In this document: one piece after another, positions 36,083 to 44,390 of the stretch | Numbering within the stretch: the first letter of the stretch is position 1 | How the letters are laid out: each line of letters begins with the position of its first letter | Assembly (NCBI RefSeq): GCF_001636695.1 | Contig: NZ_LGEL01000039.1 | Location: 1-50,864, forward strand | Reading direction: 5' to 3' | DNA length: 50,864 nt | Source: Pedobacter panaciterrae | GTDB lineage: Bacteria > Bacteroidota > Bacteroidia > Sphingobacteriales > Sphingobacteriaceae | Translations under genes and position numbers: made by a program | The notes under the pieces: generated by a model | The model's input: the letters and a program-made list of their open reading frames with translations, nothing else | What the model was told of the DNA's origin: nothing | Database searches by the model: none

Positions 36083-39010
36083 ATGACGGAAAAAGAAGGA
36101 TACAACTCGGAAAATTTTGACTTCTCAACATTGAAGCCGATTTTAAGTGCTAAGCAAAGTGTTAAGTTGCCTGTATCCGAAAAGGGGAATACTAAGTTAA
36201 TATTGATATTTAGTCAACATCGTTTTTACAGGCATCTGGTGGTAGAGCTTGCAGAAGCTGAAATTGCCTTAAACGGAAAACCTAAAAACCCGCTTACTTT
36301 TATTGATCCTACTGACATGATCTGGAAAACCGAAAGTCAGGAGGAACTGAAATTTTATACCGGAATTTCTAAGTTCAGAAATAATTATGATGCAGGTAAA
36401 TCAGATTCTGATTTAGAAGGGCTTAAGGCATTGGCTAAAAACCCACTTAAATTAGACGTATATATTCATGACGAGAAAGTTTCAACTAATATTACGGCAA
36501 CATCTATTGTTCCTGGACAATTAAAAGTTTTAAAGGTTGACCTTACCTTAACCGTAGATGAAAAAGGAGATTTTTTTGAGGTTTCTGCCACATTGATGCT
36601 AGAGAATAAGCCTTTCTTTTTAGATATGCTGAAGGTTAAGTATCATTATTTTATTCAATTAAATAATACACTTTACCTGATAAGTAATCCTTACTTTCTA
36701 AGCGTTCTGAGCTTCTTTAAACAGCACAACGATATTATAATTGTACAAAGATCAGAATTTGAGCTGTTTCAGGAAAATATACTATCTAAGCTGGAAGATA
36801 AGGTCAAGATCAACTATTCTTATTTAAAAACAGCAACCAAAAAACAAATTGAAGAAAAGGGGTTTGATCTTGATAATGAACAAATTATTTACCTGTCGGA
36901 ATCCGAAGATTTTGTACTGATTACACCTGTTATCAGATATGGCAGTTTGGAAATTCCGATACTTTCTAAAAAGCAAATCAGAGCTAAAGACAAAAGAGGA
37001 AACATATTTACATTAAATAGAGATGAGGATATAGAGTTCCAGTTTATATCAAATATCTCAAGAGAGCACCCGTTCTTTTATGAACAAGTTCAGGAGTTAC
37101 CCGAAAAGGCACATGCAGACTGCTTTTATCTCCATAAAAAAAGATTTATAGAAGAAAACTGGTTTCTGAATGCTTTTGAGGCATGGAGAAATAAGGGGAT
37201 CACAATTCTTGGGTTTAATGAATTAAAAAACAATAATTTAAATCCATATAAAGCAGAAATTTCCATTAATGTGATCAGTGGGATTGATTGGTTTGAAACC
37301 TCTGTAAAAGTTAAATTTGATAAGCAGGCTGTTTCTTTAAAGCACCTTCACCGTTCAATTCGTAACAAAAGTAAGTTCGTTCAACTGGATGATGGAACAT
37401 TAGGGATATTACCTGATGAATGGATTGAGAAATTCACAGGTTACTTTAGCGCAGGAGAAGTTGTGGAAGAAACAATACGCACTTCAAAGATTAATTATGC
37501 TTCTGTTGATGAACTATATGAACTGGAACAATTAGATGAGGTAGTTAAAGATGAAATGAAACTATATCGGTCTAAATTATCTGATTTTGAATCCATTAAA
37601 GAGATTGAAGTTCCTGCAGGACTTAATGCTACTCTTCGTGGATATCAAAGAGAGGGATTAAACTGGCTTAATTTTTTGGATGGTTTTAACTTTGGAGCTT
37701 GTTTGGCAGATGATATGGGATTGGGTAAAACCATCCAGGTGCTGGCATTCATTCTCTCACAGAGGGAGAAAGGTAATCACAATACCAATCTAATTGTGGT
37801 TCCGGCCTCACTTATCTTTAACTGGCAACAAGAAGTAGAAAAATTTGCCCCCTCCATTAAAATCCGGACGGTATATGGTTCAGACCGAGCTAAAGTAATT
37901 CATGATTTCGATAATTATGAGATTATTTTAACTTCATATGGAACACTATTGGCTGATATAAGGTTTCTTAAAGAATATCGGTTTAACTACATTTTTCTAG
38001 ATGAATCACAAACAATTAAGAATCCTGAATCGCAGCGCTATAAAGCCGTTCGCTTATTGAGATCGAGGAATAAAGTTGTGCTCACCGGTACGCCGATAGA
38101 AAACAATACGTTCGATTTATATGGACAGTTGTCTTTCGCCTGTCCAGGTTTGTTAGGAACCAAACAGCAGTTTAAAAGACTTTATTCTGTTCCGATAGAT
38201 CAATTCAAAGATTCCAGAAATGCCAGGGAATTACAAAAAAAGATCAATCCTTTCATTCTTAGAAGAACTAAAGAGCAGGTGGCTAAAGAACTGCCTGATA
38301 AAACTGAGATGGTGATCTATTGTGAAATGGGATCAGATCAGCGTGATATATACGAGGCTAATAAAGAAGAAATACGTGACTATCTGTTAGGTAAATCTGA
38401 TGATGAGCTGGCTAAGAGTAGTATGCATGTTTTACAGGGTATTACGAAATTAAGGCAGATCTGTAATTCGCCTGCAATCTTAAAAGAAGGTAAGCATGAA
38501 AATACATCTTCTAAACTGGACGTGTTAATTGAGCAAATAGAAAACAAATCGCCTCATCATAAGATTTTAGTATTTTCTCAATTTGTTACTATGCTTGATC
38601 TGGTAAAGAAAGAACTTTTGGATAGGAATATTGGGTTTGAGTATTTAACAGGTCAAACCAGAAACAGGTCGGCCGTTGTTGGGTCTTTTCAGGATAATCC
38701 TGATATCCGTGTCTTCTTAATCAGTTTAAAAGCAGGAGGAATTGGTTTAAATCTGACTCAGGCAGATTATGTTTACCTTATTGATCCCTGGTGGAATCCA
38801 GCCGTTGAAAACCAGGCAATTGATAGGAGCTACCGAATAGGACAAGAGAAAAATGTTGTTGCAGTAAGGTTAATTTGTCCGGATACAATAGAAGAGAAGA
38901 TCATGAAGATGCAGGAGACTAAGAAAGACCTGGCTACAGATCTGATAAAAACAGAAGAATCGATATTTAAAACGCTGACAAAAAAAGATTTGTTAGGATT
39001 ACTAGGTTAA
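36083..39010 (+). CDS. SNF2-family helicase/ATPase
   Basis: A 975-residue DNA-dependent ATPase of the bacterial SNF2/Rad54-like group. The C-terminal 470 residues hold all helicase motifs: motif I DDMGLGKT (about 543-550), Ia VVPASLIFNWQQEVEKF, II LDESQTIKNPES (about 640), III LTGTPIENNTFDLYGQL, IV KILVFSQFVTMLDLV, V AGGIGLNLTQADYVY and VI DRSYRIGQ. The N-terminal half (about 1-470) is beta-rich and similar to the conserved but poorly understood N-region of Bacteroidota SNF2 proteins. It likely remodels protein-DNA complexes or assists transcription and repair. It is 7 bases upstream of the DUF4185 gene, probably heading the long operon to 44240. Confidence 0.93.
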   Translation: MTEKEGYNSENFDFSTLKPILSAKQSVKLPVSEKGNTKLILIFSQHRFYRHLVVELAEAEIALNGKPKNPLTFIDPTDMIWKTESQEELKFYTGISKFRNNYDAGKSDSDLEGLKALAKNPLKLDVYIHDEKVSTNITATSIVPGQLKVLKVDLTLTVDEKGDFFEVSATLMLENKPFFLDMLKVKYHYFIQLNNTLYLISNPYFLSVLSFFKQHNDIIIVQRSEFELFQENILSKLEDKVKINYSYLKTATKKQIEEKGFDLDNEQIIYLSESEDFVLITPVIRYGSLEIPILSKKQIRAKDKRGNIFTLNRDEDIEFQFISNISREHPFFYEQVQELPEKAHADCFYLHKKRFIEENWFLNAFEAWRNKGITILGFNELKNNNLNPYKAEISINVISGIDWFETSVKVKFDKQAVSLKHLHRSIRNKSKFVQLDDGTLGILPDEWIEKFTGYFSAGEVVEETIRTSKINYASVDELYELEQLDEVVKDEMKLYRSKLSDFESIKEIEVPAGLNATLRGYQREGLNWLNFLDGFNFGACLADDMGLGKTIQVLAFILSQREKGNHNTNLIVVPASLIFNWQQEVEKFAPSIKIRTVYGSDRAKVIHDFDNYEIILTSYGTLLADIRFLKEYRFNYIFLDESQTIKNPESQRYKAVRLLRSRNKVVLTGTPIENNTFDLYGQLSFACPGLLGTKQQFKRLYSVPIDQFKDSRNARELQKKINPFILRRTKEQVAKELPDKTEMVIYCEMGSDQRDIYEANKEEIRDYLLGKSDDELAKSSMHVLQGITKLRQICNSPAILKEGKHENTSSKLDVLIEQIENKSPHHKILVFSQFVTMLDLVKKELLDRNIGFEYLTGQTRNRSAVVGSFQDNPDIRVFLISLKAGGIGLNLTQADYVYLIDPWWNPAVENQAIDRSYRIGQEKNVVAVRLICPDTIEEKIMKMQETKKDLATDLIKTEESIFKTLTKKDLLGLLG

Positions 39011-39017
39011 TAGATAT

Positions 39018-40118
39018 ATGTTAAAAAATAAATACATCAGAAACGGGATACTAATAGCAGTGGGAAGTTTGTTTTCAGTATCATTTTATGCGTTTATAGC
39101 AGTAAAAAAAGATATCATCCCCTTTAATTTAGAACGTGTTGCACGTGTAACCGGCAAATCCATTTCTGGAGAAACTTTCCCAAATCCGAATAGGACCGAC
39201 GAACTTTATGATGTGGGAGGAACGGATTTAGGTATAGCCTGGAAAATGGGTAATGGAAAAACTGGCTTCTTTTTCGGGGATTCTTATGGTAAGGACTTTA
39301 AAGTGGTAAATGAAGGAGGACCAGGTAAAGCCGGTAATTGGAGATCAAACGTATTAGGAATATCAAGTGACAAGAATTTAGCGGATGGACTTACTTTTGA
39401 TAATATGGTATCCCACCAGATTGTTCCGAGTCCGCATATTACCGACGGCACAGGCAGCCATACAACGATTCCTACTGCTGCAATACATGCCGCGGGTTCA
39501 GATTATGTTCATTATATGGATGTAAGGAAGTGGGGGAATGCCGGAAGCTGGACAACAAACTACTCTGGTATGTATAAATCTCTTGATAATGGTCAGAATT
39601 GGACTAAATGCAATGAGATATATTTTGATGCTTTAAGTAATTTCTCTCAGGTTACATATGCTAAAAAAGATGGCTATGTTTATATGATAGGCACAGTTCC
39701 CGGGCGTTGGGGATCAGCACATCTTGCTCGTTTCAGGGAGCAAAACATTTTAAAACAGGATACCTACGAATACTGGAATAATAGCAGGGGTTGGATCAGG
39801 AATGAAGAAAAGAGTGCTGATGCAATAATTGATGCGCCTTTAGGTGAGCTTTCGCTAGCCTATAATAACAAGTTTAAACGCTGGATAATCACTTATTTAA
39901 ATGAAAAGAAAGCGGAAATTGTATTAAGAGATGCTGAGAAGATTACAGGCCCCTGGAGTTCTGAGAAAACATTGGTTAAAGCAGCTGAATATCCGGGTTT
40001 ATATGGCGCATTTATGCACCCTAACAATGAAAATAGTGATGAATTCTATTTTCTGATGTCTATGTGGAAGCCCTATAATGTTTTCTTGATGAAGGCAAAA
40101 CTAAAATTTGCAGATTAA
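39018..40118 (+). CDS. DUF4185 protein, possible GH183-like glycosidase
   Basis: A 366-residue exported or membrane-anchored protein with an N-terminal hydrophobic segment (about residues 9-28). The rest is a five-bladed-propeller-like sequence of the DUF4185 type: VGGTDLGIAWKMGNGKTGFF, FGDSYG, NWRSNVLGIS, then SGMYKSLDNGQNWTK and YGAFMHPNN. DUF4185 enzymes from actinobacteria were shown to be endo-D-arabinanases (family GH183); related Bacteroidota proteins may have other specificities. The Asp-rich FGDSYG and TDLG loops sit where family catalytic acids are expected, but I cannot verify them. It lies between a helicase and a signalling protein, with no sugar-use genes around, which is unusual. 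Confidence 0.72.
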   Translation: MLKNKYIRNGILIAVGSLFSVSFYAFIAVKKDIIPFNLERVARVTGKSISGETFPNPNRTDELYDVGGTDLGIAWKMGNGKTGFFFGDSYGKDFKVVNEGGPGKAGNWRSNVLGISSDKNLADGLTFDNMVSHQIVPSPHITDGTGSHTTIPTAAIHAAGSDYVHYMDVRKWGNAGSWTTNYSGMYKSLDNGQNWTKCNEIYFDALSNFSQVTYAKKDGYVYMIGTVPGRWGSAHLARFREQNILKQDTYEYWNNSRGWIRNEEKSADAIIDAPLGELSLAYNNKFKRWIITYLNEKKAEIVLRDAEKITGPWSSEKTLVKAAEYPGLYGAFMHPNNENSDEFYFLMSMWKPYNVFLMKAKLKFAD

Positions 40119-40171
40119 ATATACTTACTCCATATTTATATAATTAAAAAGTACCCACTAACTACTGAAAA

Positions 40172-41383
40172 ATGCAATACCGGGAATTACTAGATCTGCT
40201 TAGAGCGCATGTTGCAAACTTGTTTCAGTCTCACGAAGACGAAAGGTTTATTTATCATAATTTACATCATACCGAGCAGGTTGTTGAAAACGTAGTTAGA
40301 ATTGCCAACCATTATCAGCTTTCCGATCAGGATTTCTTTATAGTTGTTGCGGCAAGCTGGTTTCACGACATGGGTTATTTGTTCGATTGCACTCAACATG
40401 AGGCCAAAGGAACAAGTCTGGCAAATGATTTTTTATCAGATAAAAGTGTTACACCTGAAGTAATTGATCAGGTAAAAGGTTGTATTATGGCCACCAAGAT
40501 GCCCCAAAGCCCTGAAGGACTATTGCAGCAGATTGTTTGTGATGCAGATCTTTTTCATCTCGGGAGCGATAGTTTTAAGGAACGGAATAGACTGATGCGT
40601 AAAGAAGCAGAAGCATTTGTTAAACATAAAATTGATAAGGCGGACTGGAGAATTAAAACAATAGCATTATTTAAAGCACATCATTATCACACAGAATTTT
40701 GTCAGCAGCTGCTTAACACTAAAAAAGCACAAAACCTGGCTGAACTGGAAAGTAAACTCATAACAGTACAAAACGTGGATACAACAGGAGTTTCTAAATT
40801 AGATGGTCCTAAAGATAACGGATCAAAAGAGGGCAAAAAGAAAAAGAGTGACAGACCTGAACGTGGTGTTGAAACAATGTTCAGAATAACCTCTACAAAT
40901 CATCAGCGTTTAAGCGATATGGCGGATAATAAGGCACATATTATGATATCAACCAATTCAATTATCCTTTCGGTTATTTTAAGTGTGCTTTTGCGTAAAC
41001 TTGAAGATAATCCTCATTTAATTATTCCGACGTTGCTTCTGCTCATAATTTGTGTGGTTACCATGGTGTTCTCGATCCTTGCGACAAGACCTTCTATTCC
41101 TACAGGTGTATTTACACCTGAAGATATTAAAGAGAAGCGCGTAAATCTGCTGTTCTTTGGAAATTTCTATCGGATGAGTTTGCCAGACTACGAGAATGGT
41201 ATGATTAAAATGATGGACGATCGTGATTTCCTATATGGTAGTTTGATAAAAGATGTATACGCTCAGGGTGTGGTGTTAGGTCGTAAATATAGATTGTTAA
41301 GAATTGCCTACAATGTTTTTATGTTCGGTATTGTAGCTGCTGTGCTGGCTTTTATTATTGCATCTGCCTTGGTAACAATGTAA
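40172..41383 (+). CDS. HD-domain phosphohydrolase fused to a PycTM (DUF5706) membrane domain
   Basis: A 403-residue two-part protein. Residues about 1-200 are an HD-superfamily metal phosphohydrolase with the full ligand set H...HD...D: His33 (NLHHTEQVV), His65-Asp66 (SWFHDMGY) and Asp124 (IVCDADLFHLG). A Lys-rich linker (about 215-232) leads to a DUF5706 domain: the signature MFRITSTNHQRLSDMADNKA, then three hydrophobic segments (about 262-275, 283-303, 383-401). DUF5706/PycTM is the membrane-disrupting effector of Pycsar phage defence. Here no pyrimidine cyclase is encoded anywhere in the window. Only 6 bases separate it from ppk1, so nucleotide or polyphosphate signalling is a better guess than a stand-alone defence island. 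The HD substrate is unknown. Confidence 0.88.
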   Translation: MQYRELLDLLRAHVANLFQSHEDERFIYHNLHHTEQVVENVVRIANHYQLSDQDFFIVVAASWFHDMGYLFDCTQHEAKGTSLANDFLSDKSVTPEVIDQVKGCIMATKMPQSPEGLLQQIVCDADLFHLGSDSFKERNRLMRKEAEAFVKHKIDKADWRIKTIALFKAHHYHTEFCQQLLNTKKAQNLAELESKLITVQNVDTTGVSKLDGPKDNGSKEGKKKKSDRPERGVETMFRITSTNHQRLSDMADNKAHIMISTNSIILSVILSVLLRKLEDNPHLIIPTLLLLIICVVTMVFSILATRPSIPTGVFTPEDIKEKRVNLLFFGNFYRMSLPDYENGMIKMMDDRDFLYGSLIKDVYAQGVVLGRKYRLLRIAYNVFMFGIVAAVLAFIIASALVTM

Positions 41384-41389
41384 TGTTTT

Positions 41390-43357
41390 ATGGAGGAAAC
41401 GGTTTTTTTTAACAGAGATCTAAGCTGGCTTGGGTTCAATGAAAGAGTGCTTCTGGAAGCTGCAAAGGATACCGTTCCAATGTTAGAAAGGATTAAATTT
41501 CTCTCTATATATTCCTCAAATCTGGATGAGTTTTATAGGGTAAGGATGCCGGTATTGATGGCTGTTGACGAACACACGCAGGAGATAGATGGACCCGGGA
41601 ACTATGAACTTGCCAAAACAGAAATTAACAGGCAGCAAAGAAAGTTTGGAGCAATCATTGCCGGGCAGATACTTCCGCAACTGGCTAACCAGGATATCCA
41701 CTGGATTTATAATAAACCCATTCCTCCACAAATAGCAGATCAGGTTATAAATCTGTTCTTTAATGAAGTGTTGGCTTATATTTATCCTATTTGTATTGAA
41801 AGAGATCTTACCGATTTTTTTGCCGAAAATAACAAACTGTATCAGCTGGTTATTCTGAAAGATGAGCTTGGAGCTGAGCGATTGGAACTGATCAATATCC
41901 CTTCGGATAGTTTGCAACGCTTGTATACTCTAGAACACGATGGACATAAGTATGTTGTATTTTTAGAAGATATCATTAAGCATAACCTATCGTACCTGTT
42001 TCCCCATGATACAATATGGGGAGTATTCAATCTTAAAATAACCCGTGATGCGGAATTAAAAATTGATAATGGCTCGGAAGAAGATCTAACGATTATTCTT
42101 GAACGTCAGTTGGAGACCCGTGATTTCGGTTTTGCAACACGCTTCCTTGTAGAACCAGGAATTCCTTTAAGGAACCTGTATCGCTTGATATATGCACTTA
42201 AACTAGGCAATGCATCAGTAGTTGAAGGCGGAGGATATCATAATTTAAAGGACCTTAGTAATTTTCCATTGAACGGTGTAGCATTCAGCTATCCAAAATG
42301 GCCATCGGTTTTTTCTGTAACAATTCCTGAAAATGATACTTTGTTTAATCTTATTTTAAAAGAAGATCTACTTGTAAATGTTCCTTACCAGAGTTACGAT
42401 CCAATACTCAGGTTTTTTAATGAAGCAGCAAATGATGTTTTTGTCGAAGAAATCTATACCACGCTTTATCGGGTTGCAAATAATTCAAGGATTGTAAGTG
42501 CTTTAATGACTGCGGCAAAGAATGGTAAGAAAGTAGTAGCTCTTGTAGAGCTAAAAGCCAGATTCGATGAAGCAAATAACATAAAATGGGCCAAGCAGAT
42601 GAAAGCCGCAGGAGTAAAGATTATTTACAGCAGCATTGATTTAAAGGTTCATGCAAAAGTTGCTCTCGTAAAGCGGGTTATAAGTGGGAGAGAAGAGTTT
42701 CTGGGTATGCTGGCTACTGGTAATTTAAATGAATCAACCGCAAGGTTTTATACTGACCAAATCCTGCTTACTTCCCATCAACCTATGCTTAAAGAGCTCG
42801 AAGCCTTATTCGGATTCCTGAGCAAAAGTAAAAAGGCGCCTGCACAAGAAGACTATATAGATTTTAAATACTTACTAGTTGCGCAATTTAATTTGCAGCA
42901 AAGATTTCTTGACCTTATACAAAGGGAAATTGATAATGCTAAAGCTGGATTGCTTAATGGAATCACTATCAAATTAAACAACCTCGAAGAGAAGATTCTA
43001 ATTTCTAAGCTGTACGCAGCGTCACAGGCAGGAGTTAAAGTGCAGCTTGTTGTAAGAGGGATCTGCTGTTTAATACCGGGGCAAGCCGGATTAAGTGAAA
43101 ATATTACCGTAACACGGATTGTAGACCGTTACCTGGAACATGGACGGATATTCATCTTTGAGAATAACGGAAACAGGGAAATATTTATGGGCTCTGCTGA
43201 TTGGATGAACCGAAATATTTATAGCCGGATTGAAGTGTGTTTTCCTCTGTACGATCCTAAATTGAAGGAAATTATAATGAAAATAGTTAACTTACAGTTA
43301 CATGATAATGCTCAGGAATCTATTTATAAATTTTTGAATGATAGTAATGCAATATAA
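41390..43357 (+). CDS. ppk1: Polyphosphate kinase 1
   Basis: Membrane-associated enzyme that polymerises the gamma-phosphate of ATP into inorganic polyphosphate. It is 655 residues, slightly shorter than the E. coli enzyme. N domain opens FFNRDLSWLGFNERVLLEA. The two catalytic histidines are present: His421 in DLKVHAKVALVKR (the autophosphorylated residue, equivalent to E. coli His435) and His584 in VDRYLEHGRIFIFEN (equivalent to His592). GNLNESTARFYTD and MGSADWMNRN complete the PLD-like active-site halves. It follows the HD-PycTM gene by 6 bases and precedes the propeller lipoprotein by 13, so the three should be co-expressed. It likely links energy and phosphate stress to the partner's output. 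Confidence 0.96.
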   Translation: MEETVFFNRDLSWLGFNERVLLEAAKDTVPMLERIKFLSIYSSNLDEFYRVRMPVLMAVDEHTQEIDGPGNYELAKTEINRQQRKFGAIIAGQILPQLANQDIHWIYNKPIPPQIADQVINLFFNEVLAYIYPICIERDLTDFFAENNKLYQLVILKDELGAERLELINIPSDSLQRLYTLEHDGHKYVVFLEDIIKHNLSYLFPHDTIWGVFNLKITRDAELKIDNGSEEDLTIILERQLETRDFGFATRFLVEPGIPLRNLYRLIYALKLGNASVVEGGGYHNLKDLSNFPLNGVAFSYPKWPSVFSVTIPENDTLFNLILKEDLLVNVPYQSYDPILRFFNEAANDVFVEEIYTTLYRVANNSRIVSALMTAAKNGKKVVALVELKARFDEANNIKWAKQMKAAGVKIIYSSIDLKVHAKVALVKRVISGREEFLGMLATGNLNESTARFYTDQILLTSHQPMLKELEALFGFLSKSKKAPAQEDYIDFKYLLVAQFNLQQRFLDLIQREIDNAKAGLLNGITIKLNNLEEKILISKLYAASQAGVKVQLVVRGICCLIPGQAGLSENITVTRIVDRYLEHGRIFIFENNGNREIFMGSADWMNRNIYSRIEVCFPLYDPKLKEIIMKIVNLQLHDNAQESIYKFLNDSNAI

Positions 43358-43370
43358 AACCAAATTACCT

Positions 43371-44240
43371 ATGAAGCGGATCTATTCTAAATGTTTCTGT
43401 ATTGTTATTCTGATAGCTTTGTTCGGTACCTATGCCTGTAAAAACCCAGTAGGTAAATATACAAGTCCAAAAGGGTATGATCTTACCAAACCAGATAAAT
43501 TCAATATGCCATCAAGTCTGCTTGAAATATCTGGAATTGCTTTTCATGATAGCAATAGCGACACCATATATAGCATTCAGGATGAAGAAGGGAAGCTATT
43601 CAGGCAAAAATGGGGTGTCAAAGAACAAAAGAACATGAAGTTTGGTTCAAGAGGTGATTACGAAGATCTAAGCATCTTTCACGATAAAATCTTTATTCTT
43701 AAAAGCAACGGAGCTATTTACTCTTTTCCTTTCTCAGAGGCTGTTAAAGACAAATCTGATCAGGTAAAAGAAAGAAAACACCTGGTGCCAAAAGGAGAAT
43801 ATGAAAGTCTATATGCTGATCAAGCTACCAGCAAGTTATATCTTTTGTGTAAAAACTGTCCTATTGATAAAAAAGCAAAAACTGTGACAGGGTACATCAT
43901 TGATTATAAGCCAGAAGTAGATAGTTTGGTTGCTTCGGGTAGTTTTAAAATTGATTTGAAACAACTCAAATCAGTTTATCCTAAATTTAAAAATGATTTA
44001 AGGGCTTCAGCAATGGCTAAAAATCCTAAAACAAACGAATGGTATATTGTTTCGTCGGTAAGTAAACTATTGGTTATTACTGATGATAAATGGAATATTA
44101 AAGCAGCCCACCATTTAAGTTCATCAACATTCAATCAGCCCGAAGGTATTGCATTTGATAAAAATCTAAACCTTTATATTTCTAACGAAGGAGATGAACT
44201 CACCGATGGAAATATAATAAAATTCAAATACACCCCTTAA
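43371..44240 (+). CDS. SdiA-regulated-type beta-propeller lipoprotein
   Basis: A 289-residue lipoprotein (signal MKRIYSKCFCIVILIALFG, lipobox Cys23 in TYACKN). The mature part has the SdiA-regulated/NHL-like propeller pattern: LLEISGIAFHDSNSDTIYSI, YEDLSIFHDKIFILKSNG, and a final blade FNQPEGIAFDKNLNLYISNE. I start at 43371 because the frame opened at 43338 overlaps ppk1 and hides the signal peptide. Propellers of this kind resemble phytase and esterase-like folds, so an enzyme acting on phosphorylated compounds is possible beside ppk1, but no catalytic residues are certain. It ends the operon; a hairpin and the next promoter follow. Confidence 0.78.
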   Translation: MKRIYSKCFCIVILIALFGTYACKNPVGKYTSPKGYDLTKPDKFNMPSSLLEISGIAFHDSNSDTIYSIQDEEGKLFRQKWGVKEQKNMKFGSRGDYEDLSIFHDKIFILKSNGAIYSFPFSEAVKDKSDQVKERKHLVPKGEYESLYADQATSKLYLLCKNCPIDKKAKTVTGYIIDYKPEVDSLVASGSFKIDLKQLKSVYPKFKNDLRASAMAKNPKTNEWYIVSSVSKLLVITDDKWNIKAAHHLSSSTFNQPEGIAFDKNLNLYISNEGDELTDGNIIKFKYTP

Positions 44241-44302
44241 GAGAGTAAACAAGGAGGGCTAAATAATTACCTGCGTTTTACCTATTATGTAAATACAGGT
44301 GC

Positions 44303-44310
44303 TACCTTTG
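44303..44310 (+). promoter_or_regulatory. Promoter -7 box for the GAF/outer-membrane protein operon
   Basis: TACCTTTG is an exact TAnnTTTG match 80 bases before the ATG at 44391. Just upstream, ACCTG (44269-44273) with TTTAC (44277-44281) can pair with GTAAA (44289-44293) and CAGGT (44296-44300) into an interrupted hairpin overlapping the -33 region, which may end the previous operon or serve as an operator. Confidence 0.45.
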
Positions 44311-44390
44311 ACTGGTATTTTTTATTTATATTAAAGAATTTATTTCAGTGCTTTAATGTTGTTATTAAAGCCTCTGTAACGAATATATCA

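Noticed and set aside
36083-39010. SNF2 helicase as part of a defence island (DISARM or similar)
   Set aside because: No methyltransferase, DUF1998, PLD or nuclease partners adjoin it; architecture matches the stand-alone Bacteroidota SNF2 protein.
40172-41383. A complete Pycsar anti-phage system
   Set aside because: Only the PycTM-type effector domain is present; no pyrimidine cyclase is encoded in the window, and the neighbours are ppk1 and a DUF4185 gene.
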